NCBI RefSeq assembly: GCF_003855095.1 | Contig: NZ_CP033972.1 | Span: forward strand, 3,162,001 to 3,226,000 | Source: Gordonia insulae | GTDB taxonomy: Bacteria; Actinomycetota; Actinomycetes; Mycobacteriales; Mycobacteriaceae | Length of the DNA: 64,000 bases | Reading direction: 5' to 3' | The notes under the pieces: model-generated | Databases searched by the model: none | Told to the model about the DNA's origin: nothing | Seen by the model: only the letters and a program-made list of their open reading frames with translations | Shown: piece by piece, positions 25,435-33,855 of the stretch | Layout: the number at the start of each line of letters is the position of its first letter | How positions within the stretch are numbered: position 1 is the stretch's first letter | Program-made: the position numbers and the translations under genes

Positions 25435-26549
25435 CTCGCGGCCGACACTCCGATCGTCAGCGCCAGCGTGATGACCCACACCAGCAGGAAGTCGCCGCCG
25501 AACGGCACGATGCCGAACAACGGGAAGACCACCGCCAGGACGGCGAGATGCCAGATGAAGATCCCGTACGACCATCTGCCGAGCGCGAGCATCACCCGCG
25601 ACGTCAGGAACCGGAACGGGCCGTCGCCGCAGACCAGCGGCGCCAGCAGCGCGTACCCGCAGATCGCGCCGAGCACCATCTTGGTCGCGAATTGGATCGG
25701 TGACAGCGCCCCCAGACCGGTCGGGCCGGCGATCGGCGTGCAGGCCAGGACATAGGCGATCAGCAGGACCGCCGCCATCAGCCATCGTCGGGAGCCGATC
25801 CGCGTGACGATCCGCAGCCACCGTGCGACGGGCCGATGCTCGTCCAGTTCGATGGCGCCGGCGACCTCGGCGAGGATCAGGCCGGCGATGAACCAGGGCA
25901 GATGCCCGAACACCCAGTTCTTGGGTTCGACCCCCGCCGGCACGGGCAGGGCGAGCGCGACCCAGGCCCAGCCGAGACTGAGCGCGCCGAGTGCGATCAG
26001 CGCGGGCACCCGCCGGCCAACGCGCACACGGACGAGGGCGAAGCCGATCAGCGGGAGCAGGGCGTAGAACGCGACCTCCACCGACAGACTCCACATCTGG
26101 GTCAATCCGGCGGTGAGCGAGAGCGGCACGAAGACCTGGGTGAGGGTGAGATTCGCCAGCCACACGGTGAGGTCGGCGTTCTTGGCGTCCGGCAGCAGCG
26201 TCAGGACCAGCACCACGACCACCACATAGGCGGGCCAGATGCGTACGACGCGGTGCGCGAGATAGCGGCGCACCGACGGATGCCGTACCGAGGCGTGTGC
26301 GGCCGCCACCCACGGTCGCCACAACAGGAATCCCGACAGCGCGAAGAACAGGGCGACGGCGAGGTCGAGACGCCCGAGGACCGGCCCCACGACGGGGAGT
26401 CCGACCGCACGCGTCTGGAACGCGACGTGCGTGGTGAGCACCCCGATGGCGGCCAGCGCCCGCATGCCCTCGAGTTGCGGGAAGAAGCGTCGTGCCTCGT
26501 GGACGGCTGCGGCGCTGTGATCGTCGGACGTGCGGGCGGTGGTGGTCAT
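25287..26549 (-). CDS. Acyltransferase family 3 integral membrane protein (Rv0228-like)
   Basis: The 420-residue protein has about ten TM helices and the acyltransferase-3 signatures: FFPQLEGMRALAAIGVLTTH (catalytic-type His near the first TM), FFALSGFLLWRPW, and WSLSVEVAFY. A Glu/Arg-rich cytoplasmic tail follows the last TM. Such enzymes O-acylate surface sugars using acyl donors across the membrane. The ATG at 26549 (MTTTARTS) is chosen over upstream starts that enter the neighbouring promoter. It diverges from the DUF3068 gene and its 3' end overlaps aftD by 148 bp on the opposite strand. Acyl group and acceptor are not predictable. Confidence 0.9.
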   Translation of the reverse strand: MTTTARTSDDHSAAAVHEARRFFPQLEGMRALAAIGVLTTHVAFQTRAVGLPVVGPVLGRLDLAVALFFALSGFLLWRPWVAAAHASVRHPSVRRYLAHRVVRIWPAYVVVVVLVLTLLPDAKNADLTVWLANLTLTQVFVPLSLTAGLTQMWSLSVEVAFYALLPLIGFALVRVRVGRRVPALIALGALSLGWAWVALALPVPAGVEPKNWVFGHLPWFIAGLILAEVAGAIELDEHRPVARWLRIVTRIGSRRWLMAAVLLIAYVLACTPIAGPTGLGALSPIQFATKMVLGAICGYALLAPLVCGDGPFRFLTSRVMLALGRWSYGIFIWHLAVLAVVFPLFGIVPFGGDFLLVWVITLALTIGVSAASYAFIEDPARRWLRSREKRSHERRRARAEAPSETVTSQTVSDTAINAGS

Positions 26550-26594
26550 GCTGGTCAACCAGGGTAGCCGTGTGGCGGGGCGATGCCGGGCCAG

Positions 26595-26600
26595 TACCCT
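26595..26600 (+). promoter_or_regulatory. -10 box for a leaderless start (DUF3068 gene)
   Basis: TACCCT lies at -13 to -8 relative to the ATG at 26608. No Shine-Dalgarno is visible, so a leaderless transcript is likely. Confidence 0.4.
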
Positions 26601-26607
26601 CGCCGAT

Positions 26608-27798
26608 ATGTCGACACCCGGGCCGAGTCGTCTCTCGACCACCGATCTCATCGGGCCGGTTCTGATCTTCGTCGGAGGTTTCCTGGTGGCGGCAGCGATC
26701 GCACTGCCGACCCTGTTCGTGGACAACCTGCGCACCATCCCGCTGAGCACCGACGTCACCACCACCGCGGTGACCGGGGAGCCGGCCACGATCCTCGACC
26801 GGTGTTCACTGGCGACGCCTGCGGCCCGCACGGTCGAGGCCGATCTGACCCGGCAGCAACGGTTCGTCGCGGTCCGGCCCGCCGATGCCGACCGGGTGAC
26901 GTTGCAGGCCGGGACGTCGGTGCGGGCCGATCATCTGCGGGTCGACGGCCGCGAGGTGGACCCGGAGGCGCCCCGTCCGGGCAGCGACGTCGCCGTCCGG
27001 GCCGGCGCCTCGGCGTGCACGGATCCGACGATCACCGCATTCCGCGATCGCGTCACCCTCGACCGCGTCACCGCGCTGCCCGATCTCACCTCCGACGGCA
27101 CCGGACAACCCGGCAGTTCCGAGATCCAATACGACAACAACGCCGCCCCGATCCGGGTGCCCGATCGGCGCGGCTACACCTATCTACTGCCGTTCGACGT
27201 CTCCACGACCGACCACACCTTCTTCGACGTCACCACCCGACGCTCGGTTCCGCTGCGGTTCACCGGCGACACCACTGTCCACGGACGCGACGCCGCGCGG
27301 TTCGTCGCCGACGTCCCCGACACCGACCTGCACCAGATCGGCAACGGCAGCGCCCAGAGCACCCCGCCGACGATCATCACGCGTCCGGCCGCCTGGTTCG
27401 GCGTCGGCGGCGTCGACCCCGCGCGTCCGCTGACCGCGACGCTGCACCACAGCGGTCGTTGGGACCTCGCCGTGGACACCGCGACCGGCACCATCCTCGA
27501 CGCCGACATGGTCGTCGAGCAGACCTACCGATTCATCGACACGAGCCTGCCCGACCACCGCGTCACCAATCTGTCGGCGACCTTCGGCTACGACGAGCGG
27601 ACCCAACGCGACCAGAGCCGTCGCGCGACCGCACTCGCCGCACCCGTTACGGTGTGGGGCCGGGTGATCCCGTTGTTCGCGGCGATCGGCGGCGTCGCCG
27701 CGATCCTGGCGGGGCTGGCGATCATCAATCCGGCGTGGCGGCCACGCCGATGGCGTCGTGCATCCGATCCCGGCGCAGACCCACCAGCGTCGTCGTGA
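26608..27798 (+). CDS. DUF3068 (PorA-type) membrane protein, Rv0227c-like
   Basis: The 396-residue protein has an N-terminal TM helix (~14-38), a large exported beta-rich domain (~40-350; LPFDVSTTDHTFFDVTTRRS is typical of DUF3068) and a C-terminal TM helix (~355-378) with a basic tail. The domain is characteristic of Mycobacteriales envelope proteins. The ATG at 26608 is chosen by the nearby -10 and by the signal-anchor start. It diverges from the acyltransferase and overlaps the convergent flippase-like gene by 74 bp. The molecular role is unknown; the linkage to Rv0224c-Rv0228-type genes points to envelope glycolipid or glycan assembly. Confidence 0.85.
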   Translation: MSTPGPSRLSTTDLIGPVLIFVGGFLVAAAIALPTLFVDNLRTIPLSTDVTTTAVTGEPATILDRCSLATPAARTVEADLTRQQRFVAVRPADADRVTLQAGTSVRADHLRVDGREVDPEAPRPGSDVAVRAGASACTDPTITAFRDRVTLDRVTALPDLTSDGTGQPGSSEIQYDNNAAPIRVPDRRGYTYLLPFDVSTTDHTFFDVTTRRSVPLRFTGDTTVHGRDAARFVADVPDTDLHQIGNGSAQSTPPTIITRPAAWFGVGGVDPARPLTATLHHSGRWDLAVDTATGTILDADMVVEQTYRFIDTSLPDHRVTNLSATFGYDERTQRDQSRRATALAAPVTVWGRVIPLFAAIGGVAAILAGLAIINPAWRPRRWRRASDPGADPPASS

Positions 27799-29002
27799 GT
27801 GCGGCGACGGTCGCGGCGATCGCCGCGGTCGCCGCCAACGCCACGATGCTGTGCACCACCGTCAGGATCACCGCCACCTCCACCCCGACGACCAGCCACG
27901 TCACCACCGACACCGCGGTGGCCTGCCGCGCGATCGCCGACAGCAACGCGACCTGCAGGACGGCCAGCGTCGCCCCGGTATAGGCGAACAGCCACAGCAT
28001 TCCGACGAGCGGTTGGTACTCCGGGCGCACGACGACGGGGACCAGCGGCCCGGCGATGGCGGCACCGACGGTGAGGACGGCACCGATCGCCGCGACCACG
28101 GCGATGGCGTGGGTCAAGGCCCGTCGGGAGATCGCGGGGTCGGCCAGCCGGGGGTAGAACACGACACCGACGGCCTGCGGCAGCCAGAACGCCACCTTCG
28201 TCGCGATCGCCCCCAGTGCATAGATGCCCGCGTCGTCGGGCGTCAGTACCGTCCGCGACAGCAGCAGGTCGACCGATGCCGCGACGATCAGCACCAGTTG
28301 CACCCCGGATGCCCGCACGACGTCGAGCAGTTGCAACGCCGGACCGTCGGCGAGGAAGACCGCGGACCGGGCCCCGCCCGAGGACCGCACCGCCCACGCG
28401 ACGACCACCGCCGCGGCAGCCGAACCGACCGCACCGGCCGTCAGCGCACCGGCCGGACCTGCGCCGAGGGCGAGCACCCCGATCACCGGCACGGTGCGCA
28501 GCAGGCCGACCGCGGCCAGCACCCAGGCGAGGAGACGGAACTGCCCGCGCCCCTGCAGGACCCCCTGCCCGGAGCCGATCGCCGTCAGCATCGGCGCCGC
28601 GATCAGCGCCGCGGCGGCGGTGCCCACGCCCATCGACGCCCACCACGCCATCAGCGGCGCCACCACGACCACCAGGGCGGCGACGATGACCACCGACATC
28701 ACCGTGACCCGCCGGATGCGGCCGGGATCGGTGTGCTGCACCACCGCGCGCGCCACCACCGCCTGCAGTGCGAGGGCGGCGACCCCGAGCACGAGCATCG
28801 CCGACAGGCCGACGGCGAACTCGCCGTACTCGGCGGTGTCGAGCCACCAGCGGCTCGCGGTGAGGTGGATCAGGTACGCGCAGACGTTGGCGACCATGGA
28901 CCCCGCGGCCACCCAGCCGAGGGCGCCGGCGATGCCGCCGCGCCCGGGCCGCCCCCCGGACTCCTGACCCCCAGACTCCTGACCTGTGGTCTGCTGCCCC
29001 AT
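27725..29002 (-). CDS. Polysaccharide/lipid flippase-like membrane protein (MOP/MATE-like)
   Basis: The 425-residue protein has about twelve TM helices in two halves, with the broad pattern of Wzx/MurJ-type exporters (Arg/Thr-rich loop, VVFYPRLADPAISRRAL, FAYTGATLAVLQVALL). A short Gln/Gly-rich N-terminus precedes TM1. Such proteins flip lipid-linked sugars across the membrane. The ATG at 29002 (MGQQTTG) is chosen. It diverges from the CitE-like gene, and its 3' end overlaps the DUF3068 gene on the other strand. It is not part of the mycobacterial order I recall, so it may be a local insertion. Substrate unknown. Confidence 0.8.
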   Translation of the reverse strand: MGQQTTGQESGGQESGGRPGRGGIAGALGWVAAGSMVANVCAYLIHLTASRWWLDTAEYGEFAVGLSAMLVLGVAALALQAVVARAVVQHTDPGRIRRVTVMSVVIVAALVVVVAPLMAWWASMGVGTAAAALIAAPMLTAIGSGQGVLQGRGQFRLLAWVLAAVGLLRTVPVIGVLALGAGPAGALTAGAVGSAAAAVVVAWAVRSSGGARSAVFLADGPALQLLDVVRASGVQLVLIVAASVDLLLSRTVLTPDDAGIYALGAIATKVAFWLPQAVGVVFYPRLADPAISRRALTHAIAVVAAIGAVLTVGAAIAGPLVPVVVRPEYQPLVGMLWLFAYTGATLAVLQVALLSAIARQATAVSVVTWLVVGVEVAVILTVVHSIVALAATAAIAATVAALTTTLVGLRRDRMHDAIGVAATPD

Positions 29003-29132
29003 GTGGTCAAGTGTGCATGTCGCGGACACCGGAATGCGGGACGGGCCGCTTTGCACGGTGCACCGGCGATAGGCGACGATGGTGAGGATCGATCTGCCTG
29101 CGACATCCCTTCCGAGCCGCGAGAAAGCACCG

Positions 29133-30050
29133 ATGTACGACCAGAACACGACTGAGGATGATCCCGACATGCCCGTCGGATTCCGTATCGATCCCGTGCT
29201 GGCACGGAGTTGGCTGCTGGTCAACGGGGCCCAGGCCGGACGTTTCGAGGCGGCCTCCCATTCGCGTGCCGACATCGTGGTCTTCGACATCGAGGATGCG
29301 GTCGCGCCGAAGGACAAGATCGACGCACGCAATCACGTCGTCGACTGGCTGGCCGCCGGGCACACGGACTGGGTGCGGGTCAACGGGTTCGGGACGCCGT
29401 GGTGGGCCGACGATCTCGAGGCACTCGCATCGTCGTCGATCGGCGGGGTCATGCTCGCGATGGTGGAGTCGGTCGATCATGTCACCGAGACCGCCAAGCG
29501 ACTGCCCGACATCCCGATCGTGGCGCTGGTGGAGACCGCTCGTGGACTCGAACGCATCAGTGAGATCGCCTCGGCGAAAGGTACTTTCCGGCTGGCTTTC
29601 GGTATCGGCGATTTCCGCCGTGACACCGGCTTCGGCGACAACCCGGCGACCCTCGCCTACGCGCGGTCCCGGTTCACCATCGCCGCCAAGGCCGCTCACC
29701 TGCCGAGTGCGATCGACGGCCCGACGGTCGGTTCCAGCGCCCTCAAGCTGTCGGAGGCCACCGCGGTCAGCGCCGAGTTCGGCATGACCGGCAAGATCTG
29801 TCTCACCCCCGATCAGTGCCATCCGGTCAACGAGGGGCTCTCGCCGTCGCAGGACGAGATCAGTTGGGCCAAGGAGTTCTTCGCCGAGTTCGAGCGTGAC
29901 GGCGGGGAGATCCGCAACGGCTCGGACCTGCCGCGGATCGCGCGGGCCACCAAGATCCTCGATCTGGCACGTGCGTACGGGATCGAGTCGACCCACTACG
30001 ACGACGACCCGGTGCACGCCCAGGCGCCGTCGGACACGTACCACTATTGA
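29133..30050 (+). CDS. HpcH/HpaI aldolase / CitE-like lyase
   Basis: This 305-residue TIM-barrel protein has the CitE-family signatures VVFDIEDAVAPKDK, ALVETARGLERI (metal-binding Glu) and GIGDFRRDTGFGDN, and the C-terminal helix ATKILDLARAYGIES. CitE-like enzymes cleave or make C-C bonds of acyl-CoA thioesters (citramalyl-, malyl- or related CoA) with Mg2+. It stands alone, without citrate-lyase alpha and gamma subunits, so it is not citrate lyase. The start is uncertain: ATG 29079 would add 18 residues and ATG 29169 is possible. It is coupled to the next gene through a stop/start overlap at 30047-30050. Specific substrate unknown. Confidence 0.85.
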   Translation: MYDQNTTEDDPDMPVGFRIDPVLARSWLLVNGAQAGRFEAASHSRADIVVFDIEDAVAPKDKIDARNHVVDWLAAGHTDWVRVNGFGTPWWADDLEALASSSIGGVMLAMVESVDHVTETAKRLPDIPIVALVETARGLERISEIASAKGTFRLAFGIGDFRRDTGFGDNPATLAYARSRFTIAAKAAHLPSAIDGPTVGSSALKLSEATAVSAEFGMTGKICLTPDQCHPVNEGLSPSQDEISWAKEFFAEFERDGGEIRNGSDLPRIARATKILDLARAYGIESTHYDDDPVHAQAPSDTYHY

Positions 30051-31753
30051 GCCGACTGCCGATGCTCTATGCGGTCGCGGCCGGACTGTCGGCCGCGATC
30101 CTCGCTCCCCTGCTCGGCTCCGGTCATCTGCTGTACCGGGATGCGGTGTCGACGCCGCGATCGTTCGTGACCGACGGGGCGCTGGGCCTCGGCGGTGTGG
30201 CACCGCGTGCGGTGCCGCAGGACTGGGTCGTCGCGAATCTGTCCCGGGTGCTCGACGGCGGTGTGGTGGTCACCGTGATCACGTTCGCCGCGCTCACCCT
30301 CGCCGGTGTGGGCTACGGGCGCATGGCGTCGCGTCTCGTCCCCGCGGCGGGTCGCACCGGGGCGGTGGCCGCGACGCTCGTCTCGATCTGGAATCCGTAT
30401 GTCGCCGAGCGTCTCCTGCAGGGCCACTGGAGTCTGCTGGTCGCCTACGCGAGCCTGGGCTGGATCGTGGTGGCCGCCGTCGAGATCCTCGATCGCGACC
30501 GCACGCCCGGACCGGAGTGGGGGTCCTGGGCGCGGCTCGTCGCGGCCGTCGCGATCGCCGGCCTCACCCCCACCGGCTCGGTCCTCACGGCGATCCTCGT
30601 CCTCGCCGTCCTCGGTCTGCCGCTCGCCGTCGCGCGGCAGCGGGCGAGGTTCGGGATCGTCTGGGGCATCCTGATTCTCGGCGCACTGCCGTGGCTGACC
30701 GCGAGCATCGCCGGTCAGGCCACGACGACCGGCGGATCGGACGGGTTCACCGTGTTCGGCGCGCGGGCGGAACCCGGCCTGGGCACGCTGGGTACGGTGG
30801 CCGGACTGGGCGGGATCTGGAACGCGGACGCCGTCCCGGCGAGTCGGACGATCTGGTGGGCGGCCGCCGCGACCGTCGCGCTGTTGATCGTCGTCGGCGT
30901 CGGCGCGGGATGGCTGTGGCGCCACCGGGATGGTGGATCGCGCACGATCGGTGTCCTCGCCGCGGTGGCCGCACTGACGATCGCGGCCGTGACGATCGCG
31001 GCGCTCGGGCCCGTCGCCGCGGGGCTGTCGTCGCTCGCCGCCGATGTCGGCGGTCTCGGGCTGTTGCGGGACACCCAGAAGTACGTGGCCCTGGTGGTGC
31101 CGTTCTTCGCGCTCGCCGCGGCGGCCGCGGTGGACTGCGTCCGACGTTGGGTTCCGGCGGGTTTCGCGCTCGCCGCCGTCGCGCTGCTCGTCGTCGCACC
31201 CCTGCCGGACCTCGCCTGGGGGGTGGGCGGCCAGATCCGGCCGATCACCTATCCGGCCGACTGGACCGCCGTCGCCCGGATCGTCCCGGCGGAACAGGGC
31301 GCCGTCGCGGTGTGGCCGGTCGGCGCGGTGCGCCGGTACTCGTTCACCGGTGAGCCGTCACTGAATCCGTTGCCGCGCATGGTGCGTGCGACGGTCACCG
31401 ACTCCGGGGAACTCACCGTCGACGGGGTGGTGGTCGATCCGGCGGGGGGTCGCGGTGCCGAAGTGGACCGGGTCCTCACGGCCGGCGGGTCGCCGGCGGC
31501 GCTCGCGGCGCTCGGTGTCGGCTGGGTGGTGGTCGAGAATGATTCGCCGCCATCACTTCTCGCGCAGGATGCCGCGGTCGTGTTCCGCGGCGCCGACCTC
31601 ACGCTCTATCGGGTGGAGGGACCGGTCGCCGATCGCGACGCCTCGACGTGGTCCCGCGTCGCGGTGATCACCGCGCATCTGATCTGGTCGGCGTCGATCC
31701 TGTTCGCCCTCGCAGTGGTCGCGGTCGCCGCACGTCGTCGAAGACCTCGATGA
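30047..31753 (+). CDS. Multi-TM membrane protein, Rv0226c-like
   Basis: The 568-residue protein has ten or more TM helices, an early exported loop (LLGSGHLLYRDAVSTPRSF) and a C-terminal soluble region before a last TM helix. The early loop and the conserved NPYVAERLLQGHW block resemble GT-C-type glycosyltransferases of the envelope, but no family was firmly recognised. The TTG at 30047 overlaps the citE stop; ATG 30062 is the alternative start. It sits beside DUF3068, GT4 and methyltransferase genes as Rv0226c does, pointing to a shared envelope pathway. Its 3' end overlaps the convergent GT4 gene by 86 bp. Confidence 0.75.
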   Translation: MSRLPMLYAVAAGLSAAILAPLLGSGHLLYRDAVSTPRSFVTDGALGLGGVAPRAVPQDWVVANLSRVLDGGVVVTVITFAALTLAGVGYGRMASRLVPAAGRTGAVAATLVSIWNPYVAERLLQGHWSLLVAYASLGWIVVAAVEILDRDRTPGPEWGSWARLVAAVAIAGLTPTGSVLTAILVLAVLGLPLAVARQRARFGIVWGILILGALPWLTASIAGQATTTGGSDGFTVFGARAEPGLGTLGTVAGLGGIWNADAVPASRTIWWAAAATVALLIVVGVGAGWLWRHRDGGSRTIGVLAAVAALTIAAVTIAALGPVAAGLSSLAADVGGLGLLRDTQKYVALVVPFFALAAAAAVDCVRRWVPAGFALAAVALLVVAPLPDLAWGVGGQIRPITYPADWTAVARIVPAEQGAVAVWPVGAVRRYSFTGEPSLNPLPRMVRATVTDSGELTVDGVVVDPAGGRGAEVDRVLTAGGSPAALAALGVGWVVVENDSPPSLLAQDAAVVFRGADLTLYRVEGPVADRDASTWSRVAVITAHLIWSASILFALAVVAVAARRRRPR

Positions 31754-32864
31754 AACCGTCCGCGGTCGCCGACCACGAGTAGTGGTGCGCCTTGCGTTCG
31801 GCGTTGTCGCCGAGGCGCGCGACCTCGTCCGGGTTGTCGATGAGTTTCCTCGTCGCACTGATGAGTTCGTCGACACCGTCGACCAGCAGTCCGGTCTCGT
31901 CGTCCTCGATGGACTCGACCAACCCGACCGAGCTGCGATAGCCGATCGTGGGGACGCGGTGCTGCGCGGCCTCCATCACCGCCAGTCCCCAGCCCTCCTT
32001 GCGGGACGGCATCAGGTGCACGTGCGCCCGGGCCAGTAGCTCGTGTTTGCGGACCTCCGCCACGTGACCGTGGAACGTCACATGCCGCTCGACGCCCAAT
32101 TCGGTTGCACACCTGCGCAACTCGTCGGACCACCAGCCACCGCCGATCACGTCGAGGTGGATCTCCGGTCGGATGTGCCGCAGTTCGGCCACCACCGCGA
32201 GCGCGTCCTCGACCTGTTTGTGCGGGACGAGCCGGGACAGTACGCACAACCGGATGGCCCGGTCGTCTCGCCGCGGCATGTCGGCCACCGACAGGCCGCC
32301 CGGCAACGGGTCGACGCCGTTGCGGATCACGGTGATGCGAGCCCGGTCGACGCCGAGCTCGGCGAGCTCCACCGCCGACGGGCCGGACACGGTGACATAC
32401 CGATTGCGCCGATGGACACGTGGCGACACACGCGATTCGAGGAACCACCCGAACCGGCCGAGCCCCCGGCCGGCCACCGGCCACTGTTCGCGGTGACAGT
32501 GATGCACCAGCACCACGGTCGGGGCGCGGGAGACCAGTGCCGCAAAGAACGGGATGCCGTTCTGGGTGTCCACGATGACGTCGGGGTCGGTCCGGCCGAG
32601 ACGTCCCCGGCCCAGTCGCGCCGCGAGGATCGTGCCGAGCGCGCGCGGATATACCGACAGTCGGCCGCCGGCACGGAGGATGCGGATACCGTCGCGGGTC
32701 TCGTCGGCCGCGGCACCGTCGTGCGCCGCCGTGAGCAGGGTGACGCGCATTCCCCGGTCGACCAACTCGGCGCCGACGCGCTCGAGGTAGCGCTCACTGC
32801 CCCCGCCCTGCGGGTGGTCGGTGTCGCGCCAGCAGAGCAGCAGGACGTGGGTGGACTCGGTCAT
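31668..32864 (-). CDS. GT4-family glycosyltransferase (Rv0225-like)
   Basis: The 398-residue protein is a GT-B retaining glycosyltransferase. The N-terminal domain has HPQGGGSERYLERVG (Gly-rich donor/acceptor loop). The C-terminal domain has LVPHKQVEDAL and the E-x7-E-type signature SRKEGWGLAVMEAAQHRVPT, which binds the nucleotide-sugar. It is cytoplasmic or membrane-associated. The ATG at 32864 is used. It would transfer a sugar to a lipid or polysaccharide precursor, probably for the same product as the neighbouring Rv0226c-, Rv0227c- and Rv0224c-like proteins. Donor and acceptor are unknown. Confidence 0.88.
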   Translation of the reverse strand: MTESTHVLLLCWRDTDHPQGGGSERYLERVGAELVDRGMRVTLLTAAHDGAAADETRDGIRILRAGGRLSVYPRALGTILAARLGRGRLGRTDPDVIVDTQNGIPFFAALVSRAPTVVLVHHCHREQWPVAGRGLGRFGWFLESRVSPRVHRRNRYVTVSGPSAVELAELGVDRARITVIRNGVDPLPGGLSVADMPRRDDRAIRLCVLSRLVPHKQVEDALAVVAELRHIRPEIHLDVIGGGWWSDELRRCATELGVERHVTFHGHVAEVRKHELLARAHVHLMPSRKEGWGLAVMEAAQHRVPTIGYRSSVGLVESIEDDETGLLVDGVDELISATRKLIDNPDEVARLGDNAERKAHHYSWSATADGFIEVFDDVRRPRPLRGRTGSTPTRSDAR

Positions 32865-32993
32865 CGCAGATCAGCGTACCGACCGTCACCGGGGTGAAAA
32901 CGGAGAGAGGCTCCCGAGGCCGTACGTGGCATCCCCTCCACACCGCGTCCGATCTTGGGAACCTCGTCCCGCATAACGGGCAGACATCCGTTG

Positions 32994-33010
32994 CGGCTAC
33001 ACTGTAGCCG
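32994..33010. promoter_or_regulatory. Perfect palindromic operator upstream of the TetR gene
   Basis: CGGCTACACTGTAGCCG is a perfect palindrome around one central base, in the 247-bp gap between the GT4 gene and the TetR gene. The core CTACA-TGTAG recurs in looser form at 33027-33038. Likely binding site of the adjacent TetR. No other gene is seen in this gap. Confidence 0.6.
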
Positions 33011-33026
33011 AAAGCCCGCGATACGT

Positions 33027-33038
33027 CTACAACAGTAG
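33027..33038. promoter_or_regulatory. Second candidate TetR half-site pair
   Basis: CTACAACAGTAG repeats the CTAC/GTAG arms of the palindrome at 32994-33010 with a four-base centre, 17 bases downstream of it. Confidence 0.4.
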
Positions 33039-33111
33039 TTGAGATGGTTCCGATGCTCTACCCACTCGGCACCGCCGACCGCCACCCACCTGCAAGGACG
33101 ATCGCGAGCCG

Positions 33112-33800
33112 ATGACCCGACCACCCCCCGCTCAGGATCCAGCCGATCCCCCGCGCGCGGTCGACCCCCGCTTCCCCCCGAGGAGATCTTCGCCGAGGCG
33201 CTCGCCCTGCTGGCCGAAGGCGGCGTGGACGGGCTCGGGATGCGGGCGCTGGCCCGTCGGCTGGGGTCCTCGACGTCGACGCTCTACCGCCAGTTCCCCG
33301 GCGGCAAGGACGAACTCTGCGACCGGCTCGCCGAACAGGTGATGGCCCGGATCGTGACCGCGCTCGGTACCCCGGACGACGCCGCGGAGTGGAGCGCGGT
33401 GGTCGAGCAGTCTGCCGTCGTCGCCTTCGATGTGCTGCGGGGGCTTCCGCATTCGGCGGAGCTGTTCGCCGGACAGGTGGAGTTCGGGCCGATGGGCTTG
33501 GTCCGCTATGAGGCGTCGTTGTCCCTGCTGCTGGCGTGCGGGCTGTCGCCGACCGCCGCGGCGGCCGCCGATCACGCACTGGCCCGGCTCATCGTCGGCT
33601 ATGCCCTGCAGTCAGCGCGGGACGAGGCCCCCGGCCGGGAGTCGGTCGCCGCGTACTATCGTCGGCTCGACCCCACCCGGTTCCCGTCCGTGGCGTCCGT
33701 GCGGGCGGCCCTGCCCGAGGATCTGCGGGCCGAGTTCGTCTTCGCGTTGCAGACCTTCATGGTCGGGCTGCGACAACTCGTCGCCGACGCCCGCGCCTGA
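33112..33800 (+). pseudogene. TetR-family regulator with a disturbed 5' end (probable one-base frame break)
   Basis: The body (frame ending at 33800) is a clear TetR protein: RGRPPLPPEEIFAEALALL, LGMRALARRLGSSTSTLYRQ, FPGGKDELC, then a C-terminal TetR_C-like helical domain. That frame has no ATG near the expected start; its only upstream start is a TTG at 33039. The natural ATG at 33112 is in another frame. Adding one base in the C6 run 33124-33129 yields a normal TetR beginning (MTRPPP, then basic residues and RGRPPL). So the gene is either broken, mis-sequenced or starts at TTG. It probably regulates itself and the methyltransferase downstream through the palindromes at 32994-33038. Confidence 0.7.
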
Positions 33801-33855
33801 CACCGGGGCCGGGCGAACGGGGACCGAGCGACACACGAGAGGCTGGATCGCGACG

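Noticed and set aside
29133..30050. CitE-like gene considered as citrate lyase beta subunit
   Set aside because: The alpha and gamma subunits and accessory genes are absent; stand-alone CitE-like proteins have other CoA substrates.
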